Shown here: positions 8,586 to 17,027 of the stretch, in pieces
Position numbering within the stretch: the stretch's first letter is position 1
How the letters are laid out: each line of letters starts with the position of its first letter
Source of the DNA: an uncultured Eubacterium sp.
GTDB taxonomy: Bacteria > Bacillota > Clostridia > Lachnospirales > Lachnospiraceae
DNA length: 40,562 nt
NCBI GenBank assembly: GCA_910584595.1
Contig: CAJUBQ010000039.1
Span: forward strand, 1-40,562
Reading direction: 5' to 3'
Made by a program: the position numbers and the translations under genes
Notes under the pieces: model-generated
The model's database searches: none
Seen by the model: the letters and a program-made list of their open reading frames with translations, nothing else
Told to the model about the DNA's origin: nothing

Positions 8586-10379
8586 ATGTTTTCAAATTTC
8601 AAAGTACGTACAAAGTTAATCATCTTAACGGCTGCAGCAGCGATATCTATGTGTATCATGGGTATCCTGAATATGAATGGTATGGACAAGTCTTATCAGC
8701 AGTCCGTTTCCAGTATGAAAAAAGTGCTGTATGATGATTATGACGCCCAGATCAAAGGACAGGTTGAAAATGTAATTACGCTGCTGGGAGAAGAGTATGC
8801 AGAGTTCCAAAGCGGGGCATGTACGGAAGAAGAAGCAAAGAAGGCTGCTGCAGATTTTGTGCGGGGCCTGCGGTATGGGGAAAGCGGATATTTTTGGATT
8901 GATACGTATGAAGGAGAGAATGTTGTTCTTCTGGGAGAAGAGGTCGAGGGGACAAACCGTCTGGAATCAAAAGACAGCAACGGTTATCAGATGATTAAAG
9001 ACATTATAAAAAACGGCCGTCAGGCAGACGGAGGATATACGGAATATTATTACACGAAGGAAGGCGGTACGGAGACTTATCCAAAGCGTGCATACAGTAA
9101 AGCATTTGAACCGTGGCAATGGGTAATCGGCACCGGCAATTATGTAGATGAGCTGGAAGAGCGGGCGGTAAAAAATAATGAAGACGTCAAAAAAATATTT
9201 CAGCAGACAAGAAAATTATCTGTCGGGTCTATTGTTATTGCAATCCTGCTGCTGATGGTCATCGCGCTTTTAATCGTGACAGATATTGCAAAATCCTTAA
9301 AAGCTGCGACTGCTCAGATGAACAGTATGGCAGAAGGCGATTATACGAAAGATTTTATGAAAAAATTTAAAGGCCGTAAAGATGATTTTGGAGCTCTGGC
9401 AAGATGCATCAATGACATGAAGGCGTCTATGGTAACGCTAATCAGTCAGGTGCAGACAGAATCAGAGACCATCAGCTGCGCCGCAGGCTCCGTAAATGAA
9501 TGTGTGGCTAAGCTGAATGATGATATTGCAAGTGTTTCTGCGGCGACACAAGAGCTTTCGGCAGGTATGGAAGAAACGGCAGCTACGACGACTATGGCAA
9601 ATGAGTCGGCAGGAGAAGTGCATACGGCAGTACAGCATATCGCAAGCCGTTCTCAGGACGGCGCACAGGGTGCGGCAGAGATCAAAGGCAGAGCGGCAGA
9701 AACCAATCGTAAAATTAAAAGCGCCAGAGAAAAAGCCGCACAGCTGAAAACGGAGATTCAGCAAGATTTGGAAACCGCCCTGGAAGATGCAAAGGTGATC
9801 GACCAGATTTATGAGCTGTCAGGGGTTATTATGAATGTCGTATCTCAGACCAATCTGCTGTCTTTAAATGCGTCGATTGAAGCAGCAAGAGCCGGAGAGG
9901 CAGGCAAAGGCTTTGCCGTTGTTGCCGGAGAGATTGGCGCACTCGCAGAGCAGTCCAGACAGACCGTAATAAAGATACAGGAAGTGACGCAGGAAGTGAC
10001 GCAGGCAGTAGAAAATCTTTCGTCAAATGCAAGAAAACTGCTTGCATTTGTCATTAACGATGTGACTGCAGATTATGAAGAATTTCTTACGATCGGAGAA
10101 CAGTACGATCAGGACGGCGCTTCGGTAGATACATTGATGCGGGAGTTCAGCACAATTGCGCAGGAATTGTTTGATAATATGGAAGGCATCAAAAACTCTA
10201 TGAGCGATATTTCCAAGGCGGCAGAAGAAGGAGCAGAGGGCACAACAGAAATTGCGCAGAGAGCTTCTGTTATTGTGGAAGAGTCAGAGGAAGTATTGGA
10301 GCAGGTAACGAAGACAAAGCAGAGCGCGGAAACGCTGCGGGCAGAAATAGGAAAATTTCATGTAAGCAGCGCAGAGTGA
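8586..10379 (+). CDS. methyl-accepting chemotaxis protein with single Cache domain
   Basis: A 597-residue transmembrane chemoreceptor. TM1 lies at about 12-30. A single-Cache-type sensor occupies about 35-205, with YFWIDTYEG and WQWVIGTGNYVDE as family-typical strands. TM2 is at about 212-232, followed by HAMP (about 233-290) and a coiled-coil signalling domain. The CheA/CheW-binding tip contains SQTNLLSLNASIEAARAGE near 420. No other chemotaxis or flagellar gene is in the window, so it would feed a remote CheA/CheW system. sCache_2 domains often bind small organic acids, but the ligand here is unknown. A GTGAGG site precedes the ATG. Confidence 0.93.
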   Translation: MFSNFKVRTKLIILTAAAAISMCIMGILNMNGMDKSYQQSVSSMKKVLYDDYDAQIKGQVENVITLLGEEYAEFQSGACTEEEAKKAAADFVRGLRYGESGYFWIDTYEGENVVLLGEEVEGTNRLESKDSNGYQMIKDIIKNGRQADGGYTEYYYTKEGGTETYPKRAYSKAFEPWQWVIGTGNYVDELEERAVKNNEDVKKIFQQTRKLSVGSIVIAILLLMVIALLIVTDIAKSLKAATAQMNSMAEGDYTKDFMKKFKGRKDDFGALARCINDMKASMVTLISQVQTESETISCAAGSVNECVAKLNDDIASVSAATQELSAGMEETAATTTMANESAGEVHTAVQHIASRSQDGAQGAAEIKGRAAETNRKIKSAREKAAQLKTEIQQDLETALEDAKVIDQIYELSGVIMNVVSQTNLLSLNASIEAARAGEAGKGFAVVAGEIGALAEQSRQTVIKIQEVTQEVTQAVENLSSNARKLLAFVINDVTADYEEFLTIGEQYDQDGASVDTLMREFSTIAQELFDNMEGIKNSMSDISKAAEEGAEGTTEIAQRASVIVEESEEVLEQVTKTKQSAETLRAEIGKFHVSSAE

Positions 10380-10454
10380 TTGTAAAATACATAAGCATCA
10401 GTATATCATAACGTCATGGTTCAGACAGGCCGGCTTGCTGTAAGGAGAATACAT

Positions 10455-10718
10455 ATGCGTCAAAGACAGAAAATACAACAAATAAAATTGTCAGAGGAAC
10501 AAAAAGAAACGCTGAGAAAGGAAATCAGGGAATTTTATCTGGATGAACGGGGCGAGGAAATTGAGATCATTGAACAGATACAGCTGCTGGAGCTGTTTGA
10601 ACAAAAGCTGGCTCCTGTCATTTATAATAAAGCATTAGACGATGCAAAAAAATGGTATGCCCAAATGATGGATAATCTGGATGCGGATTATTATGCATTG
10701 TATAAAAATGAGAATTAG
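10455..10718 (+). CDS. DUF2164 family protein
   Basis: An 87-residue soluble protein matching the DUF2164 pattern: a basic N-terminus, IKLSEEQKETLRKEIREFYLD, a Glu-rich IEIIEQIQLLELF segment, and the conserved YNKALDDAKKWYAQMMDNLDADYYAL end. AAGGAG at 10442-10447 lies 7 bases before ATG 10455, so the open frame from 10416 is not used. Function is unknown. It is 75 bases after the chemoreceptor gene and may share its transcript. Confidence 0.85.
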   Translation: MRQRQKIQQIKLSEEQKETLRKEIREFYLDERGEEIEIIEQIQLLELFEQKLAPVIYNKALDDAKKWYAQMMDNLDADYYALYKNEN

Positions 10719-10795
10719 GAATGGTTTTTCATGCAGCATGGATTTAAACTGTTACATATATCTAAAAAAAAATTCAATAAAGTTACGAATGCTAC

Positions 10796-10824
10796 TTGAA
10801 ATTTTACAAAAGATTGGTTAAAAT
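10796..10824 (+). promoter_or_regulatory. promoter of gap
   Basis: TTGAAA at 10796-10801, a 17-base spacer, and TAAAAT at 10819-10824, followed by an A/T-rich leader to the AGGAGG of gap. It probably drives gap and, by readthrough of the 11960 hairpin, pgk-tpiA. Confidence 0.7.
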
Positions 10825-10892
10825 AGGTAATAGCTTGGGTATATTATCCAAATAGATAAAATATTTTAAATATGTTTAGGAGGAAATGAAAC

Positions 10893-11909
10893 ATGGCAGT
10901 AAGAGTAGCAATCAATGGTTTTGGCCGTATCGGCCGTCTTGCATTCAGACAGATGTTCGGAGCAGAAGGATATGAGGTAGTAGCAATCAATGACCTGACA
11001 AGCCCTAAAATGCTTGCACATCTGTTAAAGTATGATTCTTCACAGGGTAAATACGAACTGGCTGATAAAGTATCTGCAGGTGAAGATTCTATCACAGTGG
11101 ATGGCAAGGAAATCAAGATCTACGCATTCCCGGATGCAAACAATTGCCCATGGGGTGAATTGAAAGTTGACGTTGTACTGGAGTGCTCCGGTTTCTACAC
11201 AAGCAAGGACAAAGCACAGGCTCATATCAATGCCGGCGCACGTAAGGTTGTTATCTCTGCACCTGCAGGAAAAGATCTTCCAACCATCGTGTTCAATACA
11301 AACCATGAGACATTGAAAGCTTCTGACACAATTATCTCAGCAGCTTCCTGTACAACAAACTGCCTGGCGCCGATGGCTGATGCACTTAACAAATACGCTC
11401 CGATTCAGTCTGGTATCATGGTAACGATTCATGCTTACACAGGCGATCAGATGACACTTGATGGCCCACAGAGAAAAGGCGATCTGAGACGTTCTCGTGC
11501 TGCAGCAGTAAATATTGTTCCTAACTCTACAGGCGCTGCAAAAGCAATCGGCCTTGTTATTCCGGAATTAAACGGCAAGTTAATCGGCTCTGCACAGCGT
11601 GTACCGACACCTACAGGCTCTACAACTATTTTAACAGCAGTTGTAAATAAAGCTGACGTTACAGCTGAAGGCATCAATGCAGCTATGAAGGCAGCAGCAA
11701 ATGAATCTTTCGGATATAACGAAGATGAAATCGTATCTTCTGATATCGTAGGTATGAGATTTGGTTCTCTGTTTGACGCTACACAGACAATGGTAAGCAA
11801 GATTTCTGACGATCAGTACGAAGTACAGGTAGTATCCTGGTATGACAATGAGAATTCTTATACTTCTCAGATGGTTCGTACAATCAAATATTTCTCAGAG
11901 TTAGCATAA
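10893..11909 (+). CDS. gap: glyceraldehyde-3-phosphate dehydrogenase, type I
   Basis: A 338-residue NAD-dependent GAPDH, catalysing oxidation and phosphorylation of glyceraldehyde 3-phosphate in glycolysis. The Rossmann start is VAINGFGRIGRL, and the catalytic Cys is C153 in SAASCTTNC. HAYTGDQ carries the active-site His, and VSWYDNENSYT is the NAD-binding C-terminal motif. AGGAGG precedes the ATG. Codon use is biased to a small set, as expected for a highly expressed gene. It heads the gap-pgk-tpiA order. Confidence 0.98.
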   Translation: MAVRVAINGFGRIGRLAFRQMFGAEGYEVVAINDLTSPKMLAHLLKYDSSQGKYELADKVSAGEDSITVDGKEIKIYAFPDANNCPWGELKVDVVLECSGFYTSKDKAQAHINAGARKVVISAPAGKDLPTIVFNTNHETLKASDTIISAASCTTNCLAPMADALNKYAPIQSGIMVTIHAYTGDQMTLDGPQRKGDLRRSRAAAVNIVPNSTGAAKAIGLVIPELNGKLIGSAQRVPTPTGSTTILTAVVNKADVTAEGINAAMKAAANESFGYNEDEIVSSDIVGMRFGSLFDATQTMVSKISDDQYEVQVVSWYDNENSYTSQMVRTIKYFSELA

Positions 11910-11959
11910 TTTCGAGTACGTCTGGGTACCCGGATACAATTGACAGGAAAGACTCAACA

Positions 11960-11988
11960 AAGGGTCCGGTCTTATGGACCGGACCCTT
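11960..11988 (+). terminator. strong hairpin between gap and pgk
   Basis: A perfect 12-bp GC-rich stem (11960-11971 with 11977-11988) with a 5-base loop, followed only by ttgttatg. The poor T-tract suggests a partial terminator or an mRNA-stabilising 3' end for gap that also allows readthrough into pgk. Confidence 0.6.
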
Positions 11989-12020
11989 GTTATGTAAAAT
12001 CAAATTTGGAGGAAAGACAC

Positions 12021-13229
12021 ATGGGTTTAAATAAAAAGTCAGTAGATGACATCAATGTAGCAGGCAAAAAAGTTCTTTGCAGATGTGATTTTAACGTACC
12101 GTTAAAAGAAGGCAAAATTACAGATGAGAATCGTCTTGTGGCAGCGCTTCCTACGATTAAGAAGCTGATTGCTGACGGCGGAAAAGTGATTCTTTGCTCT
12201 CACCTTGGCAAGCCGAAGGGCGAACCGAAGCCGGAATTATCACTTGCTCCGGTAGCTCAGAGACTTTCTGAATTATTAGGACAGGAAGTAAAGTTTGCAG
12301 CTGACAACGAAGTAGTAGGCGCAAATGCAAAGGCAGCTGTGGAAGCAATGAAAGACGGCGATGTAATCTTACTGGAGAATACCCGTTACCGCAAGGAAGA
12401 AACAAAAAATGGCGAGGAGTTCAGCAAGGATCTTGCTTCTTTATGTGATGTGTTTGTAAATGATGCATTTGGCACTGCTCACAGAGCGCATTGTTCGAAC
12501 GTAGGTGTGGCACAGCTTGTAGATACGGCAGTTGTCGGATACTTAATGCAGAAAGAGATTGATTTCTTAGGAAATGCAGTAGAAAATCCGGTACGTCCGT
12601 TTGTAGCGATTTTGGGCGGTGCAAAAGTAGCAGACAAATTAAATGTCATTGACAACTTATTGGAAAAATGCGATACGCTCATTATCGGCGGCGGTATGGC
12701 ATATACATTTTTAAAAGCACAGGGCAATGAGATCGGAACATCTCTTGTAGATGATTCTAAAGTAGATTATTGTAAAGAAATGATCGCAAAAGCAGAAAAG
12801 CTTGGCAAAAAATTATTGCTTCCGGTAGACGCTGTTACGATCAAAGAATTCCCGAATCCAATTGACGCTCCGGTAGAAACAGAAGTATATGATTCTACGG
12901 CAATGCCGGCAGACAGACAAGGCTGCGATATCGGTCCAAAGACTCAGGAATTATTTGCAGACGCGGTAAAATCCGCAAAAACTGTTGTATGGAACGGACC
13001 AATGGGTGTGTTTGAAAACCCGACATTGGCAGAAGGAACCATTGCAGTAGCAAAAGCGCTTGCTGAGACAGATGCAACAACAATTATTGGCGGCGGCGAT
13101 TCTGCAGCAGCAGTCAATACGCTTGGTTTTGGCGAAAAGATGTCTCATATTTCTACAGGCGGCGGCGCATCTTTGGAATTCCTGGAAGGAAAAGAACTGC
13201 CAGGTGTAGCAGCGGCAAATGATAAATAA
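12021..13229 (+). CDS. pgk: phosphoglycerate kinase
   Basis: A 402-residue monomeric kinase making ATP and 3-phosphoglycerate from 1,3-bisphosphoglycerate. Seen are RCDFNVPL near residue 20, the HLGKPKG basic patch, ENTRYRKEE, NDAFGTAHRAH, the hinge-region GGAKVADK, and the nucleotide-site GGGDSAAA and STGGGASLEFLEG motifs. GGAGG at 12008-12012 sits before ATG 12021, excluding the open frame reaching back to 11940. It is preceded by a hairpin after gap and followed within 40 bases by tpiA. Confidence 0.98.
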   Translation: MGLNKKSVDDINVAGKKVLCRCDFNVPLKEGKITDENRLVAALPTIKKLIADGGKVILCSHLGKPKGEPKPELSLAPVAQRLSELLGQEVKFAADNEVVGANAKAAVEAMKDGDVILLENTRYRKEETKNGEEFSKDLASLCDVFVNDAFGTAHRAHCSNVGVAQLVDTAVVGYLMQKEIDFLGNAVENPVRPFVAILGGAKVADKLNVIDNLLEKCDTLIIGGGMAYTFLKAQGNEIGTSLVDDSKVDYCKEMIAKAEKLGKKLLLPVDAVTIKEFPNPIDAPVETEVYDSTAMPADRQGCDIGPKTQELFADAVKSAKTVVWNGPMGVFENPTLAEGTIAVAKALAETDATTIIGGGDSAAAVNTLGFGEKMSHISTGGGASLEFLEGKELPGVAAANDK

Positions 13230-13268
13230 ACAGAACCAATAAAAAGGAAGATCAAAGAGGGACAGATC

Positions 13269-14018
13269 ATGGCAAGAAAAAAGATTGTAGCCGGCAACTG
13301 GAAAATGAACATGACTCCAAGTCAGGCGGTAAAATTAGTAGAAGAATTAAAACCGTTAGTAGCAAGCGATGACGTAGAGGTTGTATATTGCGTGCCTGCG
13401 ATCGATATCGTACCGGTTGTAGAAGCGGTAAAAGGCACAAACGTTGCAGTTGGCGCAGAAAATATGTATTACGAAGACAAAGGCGCTTACACAGGCGAGA
13501 TTTCAGCTGAAATGCTTGTGGACGCAGGTGTAAAATATGTAATTATTGGGCATTCTGAGAGACGTGATTATTTCAAAGAGTGTGACTGTACGTTAAATAA
13601 AAAAGTGAAAAAAGCATTGGAAAACAATCTGACGCCGATTCTCTGCTGTGGAGAAACATTAGAACAGAGAGAAATGGGGATTACGCTGGATTGGATTCGC
13701 ATGCAGATCAAATCTGACTTAAAAGATATTACAGCAAAACAGGTTGCTTCTATGGTAATCGCTTATGAACCGATCTGGGCGATCGGTACAGGCAAGACGG
13801 CAACGTCTGACCAGGCGCAGGAAGTATGCGGCGCGATCCGCGCATGTATTGCTGAAATGTATGATAAAGAGACAGCAGATGCCGTACGTATTCAATATGG
13901 CGGTTCTGTAAATGCGGCAAATGCAGCGGAATTATTCGGCAAGCCGGATATTGACGGCGGACTTGTCGGCGGAGCAAGCTTAAAGGCTGATTTTGGCAAG
14001 ATTGTGAATTATAAATAA
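13269..14018 (+). CDS. tpiA: triosephosphate isomerase
   Basis: A 249-residue TIM-barrel enzyme interconverting dihydroxyacetone phosphate and glyceraldehyde 3-phosphate. The catalytic set is visible: K12 in GNWKMN, H95 in GHSERR and E167 in YEPIWAIGTG, with the phosphate-binding YGGSVNAAN and GGLVGGASL loops. AGAGGG precedes the start, and the gene lies 39 bases after pgk. Two terminators follow. Confidence 0.98.
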   Translation: MARKKIVAGNWKMNMTPSQAVKLVEELKPLVASDDVEVVYCVPAIDIVPVVEAVKGTNVAVGAENMYYEDKGAYTGEISAEMLVDAGVKYVIIGHSERRDYFKECDCTLNKKVKKALENNLTPILCCGETLEQREMGITLDWIRMQIKSDLKDITAKQVASMVIAYEPIWAIGTGKTATSDQAQEVCGAIRACIAEMYDKETADAVRIQYGGSVNAANAAELFGKPDIDGGLVGGASLKADFGKIVNYK

Positions 14019-14048
14019 AAGAAATTGAAAATCAAAATGTCATCAGTG

Positions 14049-14093
14049 AAAACTCGCTTTAACGAATTAACTGTCGTTGAAGCGGGTTTTTTA
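14049..14093 (+). terminator. intrinsic terminator of the gap-pgk-tpiA run
   Basis: aactcgctt pairs with aagcgggtt, with an inner aacga/tcgtt stem, followed by a run of Ts. It is 31 bases past the tpiA stop. Confidence 0.88.
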
Positions 14094-14130
14094 TAATGAC
14101 AGAAGGAAGAAGTTTTTACAGCAGCAGACA

Positions 14131-14157
14131 AAAAAATCTGCCGCCGGCAGATTTTTT
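14131..14157. terminator. bidirectional terminator between tpiA and the cold-shock gene
   Basis: A near-perfect palindrome: a run of six As, TCTGCC, gcc loop, GGCAGA and six Ts. It has a T-run on both strands, so it can serve tpiA and the convergent cold-shock gene. Confidence 0.85.
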
Positions 14158-14277
14158 GCTGTGAAATAATCAAATTCTGTATGTCAAATATGCATGTATA
14201 ATTTAAAAAATCTATATATCACATCACAATGTACATTTGAAAACCGCTTATTGATTAATGCACATTTTTCCGTTTAA

Positions 14278-14481
14278 CTACTTAATTACAGTTACATTGG
14301 TAGCCTGCGGTCCTTTTGCACCATCAGTTACTTCAAATTCTACAGAAGCGCCTTCTTCCAGAGACTTAAAGCCTTCCATGTTAAGACCGGAAAAGTGTAC
14401 GAATACATCTTTGCCTTCTTCATCTGTAATGAAACCGTAACCTTTCTGATTGTTAAACCATTTTACTGTACCTTTATTCAT
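14278..14481 (-). CDS. cspA: cold-shock protein (CspA family)
   Basis: A 67-residue single cold-shock domain that binds single-stranded RNA/DNA and acts as an RNA chaperone. RNP1 is KGYGFI (about 13-18) and RNP2 is VFVHF (about 26-30). Length and the KWFN start are typical. A GGAGG lies 7 bases before the ATG. The leader upstream is unusual, carrying five mini-hairpins in tandem (see 14504-14583) behind a clear promoter. A stand-alone gene, convergent with tpiA. Confidence 0.96.
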   Translation of the reverse strand: MNKGTVKWFNNQKGYGFITDEEGKDVFVHFSGLNMEGFKSLEEGASVEFEVTDGAKGPQATNVTVIK

Positions 14482-14503
14482 GACAGTACCTCCACATCAT
14501 ACT

Positions 14504-14583
14504 AGCTGTTTCCAGCTGATTAACTGTTTTCAGCTGATATTCAGCTGAATAGCTGTATCCCAGCCAATGGGCTGTTTTCAGCC
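14504..14583 (-). promoter_or_regulatory. tandem mini-hairpin leader of the cold-shock gene
   Basis: In the mRNA direction the leader has, in order: GGCTG-aaaa-CAGCC (14570-14583), GGCTG-ggata-CAGCT (14551-14565), the palindrome ATTCAGCTGAAT (14539-14550), AGCTG-aaaa-CAGTT (14522-14535) and AGCTG-gaaa-CAGCT (14504-14517). Five short hairpins of similar sequence lie within 80 bases, ending 22 bases before the start codon. Cold-shock leaders are known to act as temperature-sensitive structures, but this architecture is not one I recognise. Confidence 0.65.
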
Positions 14584-14590
14584 TACGCTA

Positions 14591-14619
14591 AGGATAGCAT
14601 ATGGAAAAAGAAATGTAAA
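14591..14619 (-). promoter_or_regulatory. promoter of the cold-shock gene
   Basis: On the minus strand TTTACA (14614-14619) and TATCCT (14591-14596) with a 17-base spacer. Transcription would begin at the edge of the hairpin array. Confidence 0.6.
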
Positions 14620-14631
14620 GCAAAAAAAGGG

Positions 14632-15135
14632 TCAAATTTCCGAAAAAACGATGTTATTTCGTTTTAAGAAATTTATTGTAAACTTTTCCCATTCTTTTTC
14701 GAAACTTTTGTCCGGAATAAACACACGATAGGATACGCCGGTAGTAAGCATCAGATGTTCATTTTGATACAAAATATTGAGACAGGCGCCTAAAATATCT
14801 GCAGGTGAGATCATCGTACCGGAAGCCTGAATCGTATTTTTTAAATTGGACGGAGAGAGCATCAGCACAAATTTAAAGTAAGTCGGTGCGAAGCGTCCTT
14901 TGATAAGCTCAAAAAAAACGGGACGCAGCCTGCCATAAGGCATATAGGTAAGATCGGTAAGCTGCTGACTGGACAACTCGTCTTTGGAATAAAAAGATTC
15001 GTTCAGTCTGCCATCGATATTGTATGTTACGGCTGTATGTATTGAGGCTTCTGAGAGCAGAAAATTGTCAAAGATATCGCTTCGCAGTAATAAATTCATA
15101 AATTCTTTTTGTTCGGTCAGCTGAAATGCCTTCAT
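14632..15135 (-). CDS. DUF5721-like hypothetical protein
   Basis: A 167-residue soluble protein beginning MKAFQLTEQKEFMNLLLRSD, with FLLSEASIHTAVTYNIDGR and a C-terminal FKFVLMLSP stretch. This resembles DUF5721, a conserved but unstudied family I associate with Lachnospiraceae; the assignment is from pattern memory. No membrane segment or catalytic motif is evident. An aggaggatt-type site precedes the ATG at 15135. It is divergent from the acetyltransferase gene. Confidence 0.75.
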   Translation of the reverse strand: MKAFQLTEQKEFMNLLLRSDIFDNFLLSEASIHTAVTYNIDGRLNESFYSKDELSSQQLTDLTYMPYGRLRPVFFELIKGRFAPTYFKFVLMLSPSNLKNTIQASGTMISPADILGACLNILYQNEHLMLTTGVSYRVFIPDKSFEKEWEKFTINFLKRNNIVFSEI

Positions 15136-15237
15136 AAGTAAATCCTCCTGAAATAGGTTGTGTATTTATTATTTTATCACAAGTGCATGTATAATTCTAT
15201 GATAGATTGCGGGAAATGAAAGGATATAATGTCACAG

Positions 15238-15269
15238 GTAACAGTTCAGATAACCCATGGAACTGTTAC
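15238..15269. repeat. small palindromic repeat, copy 3 (best preserved)
   Basis: GTAACAGTTC (15238-15247) pairs perfectly with GAACTGTTAC (15260-15269) around a 12-base centre, agataacccatg. It sits between the divergent DUF5721-like and acetyltransferase genes. Confidence 0.8.
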
Positions 15270-15400
15270 TGTCACAGTCCAATAGATGATTTGAACGGGT
15301 GCGAGATCATACAATAGTGAAAAAAGAATATCCGATTTTGATAGATTTTTAAGATAAAATCTGATATGGTTGAGAAAATAAAAAACAGGAGACAGAATCA

Positions 15401-16021
15401 ATGAGTGAAATGAAAGAAAAACTACATACCGGAGAACTTTATTTGCCAGGGGATGCATCCATTATGAAAGAGCAGATGGTTTATCAGGATAAGCTGTGTG
15501 AATATAATCTGACGAAGCCGTCTGAGACAGAAAAAAGAGCGGCTATGCTAAAAGAAATGCTGGGCGATTGTGGGGAAGGCGTCTATATTGAAGCCCCATT
15601 TTACGCAAACTTTGGCGGACATCATTGTCATTTCGGAAAAATGGTTTATGCCAATTATCATCTTACTTGTGTGGATGATACGCATATTTATATTGGAGAT
15701 TATACGATGATCGGGCCAAATGTTACGATTGCAACAGCAGGGCATCCGATACTGCCGCAGCTGAGAGAACAGCTATACCAGTATAATATGCCGGTTACCA
15801 TAGGCAGAAATTGTTGGCTTGGAGCAGGCGCAGTGATTATGCCTGGCGTTACGGTAGGTGACAACACGGTGATTGGAGCCGGCAGCATAGTGACGAAAGA
15901 TATTCCTGCGAACGTAGTTGCCGTTGGAAATCCGTGTAAAGTTATGCGTGAAATTGGGGAACATGATAAAAATTATTATTATAAAGACAGAAAGATTCCT
16001 GCCGGGCTTTCTATAAAATAA
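15401..16021 (+). CDS. maltose/galactoside O-acetyltransferase family protein
   Basis: A 206-residue left-handed beta-helix (hexapeptide repeat) acetyltransferase of the Maa/LacA/NodL group, moving acetyl from acetyl-CoA to a sugar hydroxyl. The N-terminal Mac domain (MKEKLHTGELYLPGD, about 4-60) is followed by hexapeptide coils (IYIGDYTMIGPNV, VTIGRNCWLGAGAVIMPGVTVGDNTVIGAGSIVTKDIP). The catalytic His is in TAGHP near residue 118. A CAGGAGAC site precedes the ATG. It lies 27 bases before the PHP phosphatase gene and probably shares its transcript. The exact sugar is unknown. Confidence 0.92.
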   Translation: MSEMKEKLHTGELYLPGDASIMKEQMVYQDKLCEYNLTKPSETEKRAAMLKEMLGDCGEGVYIEAPFYANFGGHHCHFGKMVYANYHLTCVDDTHIYIGDYTMIGPNVTIATAGHPILPQLREQLYQYNMPVTIGRNCWLGAGAVIMPGVTVGDNTVIGAGSIVTKDIPANVVAVGNPCKVMREIGEHDKNYYYKDRKIPAGLSIK

Positions 16022-16048
16022 AATAGAATTGTATATGGAGGATGAAGT

Positions 16049-16879
16049 ATGTTAGCTGATTATCATGTGCATACCGAATTCAGCGATGATTCCATTTATC
16101 CAATGGAGCAGGTGGTAAAGGATGCCATTACAAGGAAAATGGATGAAATATGTTTTACAGATCATGTGGATTACGGTATTAAAGAAGACTGGGACTGTGG
16201 ACATACGATTCGGTATCGTGGAAAAGAACCACTCGCAAATGTGGATTATCCGGTGTACTTTGCCAGTATTCAAAAGCTGCGGGAGCAGTATGGCGCACAG
16301 ATTACGATACGAATGGGGATGGAATTTGGTATGCAGATGCATACGATTCCAAAGTATGAAGCATTGTTTCAAAACTATCCGTTTGATTTTATTATATTGT
16401 CTGTGCATCAGGTAGACGACAAAGAATTTTGGTCACAGGATTTCCAGAAGGGGAAAAGCCAGCAGGAATATTATCGACGGTATTATCAGGAGCTTCTGGA
16501 TCTTGTGAATGCATACCAAAATTACAGCGTGCTTGGGCATTTGGATCTGATTGTTCGATATGATTTGTGTGGAGGTTATCCATTTGAAAAAACAGAACCT
16601 ATCATCTCAAATATCTTAAAAGCAGTCATTGAAAATGGCAAGGGACTGGAAATAAATACATCTTATCACAGGTATGGGCTTTCCGATACGACGCCTTCCG
16701 TAGATATCTTGAAGCTTTATCGCAGAATGGGCGGGGAGATTATCACCATCGGCAGTGACAGCCATGAGCCTGAACATCTGGGAGCATATATCGAAGAAGC
16801 AAAACAACTGTTGAAACGTTTAGGGTATCGGTTTTTTTGTACGTTTGAACAGATGAGGCCGATTTATCATAGACTGTGA
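16049..16879 (+). CDS. PHP-domain phosphatase, HisJ/HisK-type histidinol-phosphatase family
   Basis: A 276-residue metal-dependent phosphoesterase of the PHP superfamily. Metal ligands are visible in DYHVHTEFSDDS (residues 4-15), FTDHVDYG (about 36), the GMEFG Glu near 92, VHQVDD, LGHLDLIVRYD and IGSDSHEP near 234. This order matches HisJ/HisK histidinol-phosphatases of Firmicutes, but no other his gene is near, so another phosphomonoester is possible. GGAGG lies just before the ATG. Confidence 0.88.
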   Translation: MLADYHVHTEFSDDSIYPMEQVVKDAITRKMDEICFTDHVDYGIKEDWDCGHTIRYRGKEPLANVDYPVYFASIQKLREQYGAQITIRMGMEFGMQMHTIPKYEALFQNYPFDFIILSVHQVDDKEFWSQDFQKGKSQQEYYRRYYQELLDLVNAYQNYSVLGHLDLIVRYDLCGGYPFEKTEPIISNILKAVIENGKGLEINTSYHRYGLSDTTPSVDILKLYRRMGGEIITIGSDSHEPEHLGAYIEEAKQLLKRLGYRFFCTFEQMRPIYHRL

Positions 16880-16902
16880 TTGGGAAAAATAGGTTTGGAA
16901 AA

Positions 16903-16953
16903 CCAGATAGAATATGCGTGAAGAGATAGTATACCGGGGCACATTCTATCTGG
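16903..16953. repeat. inverted repeat after the PHP gene
   Basis: CCAGATAGAAT (16903-16913) and its exact complement ATTCTATCTGG (16943-16953) enclose 29 bases. No T-run follows, so terminator function is doubtful. Confidence 0.45.
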
Positions 16954-17027
16954 CAGAGATTTGAGGATCTTATAATGATGATCTGTTTAAAAATAATAGG
17001 TAATAAAAGTGTGGATCAAGTTAAATT

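Noticed and set aside
16903..16953. Terminator of the PHP gene
   Set aside because: The 11-bp stem is perfect, but the loop is 29 bases and no T-run follows, so it is listed only as an inverted repeat.
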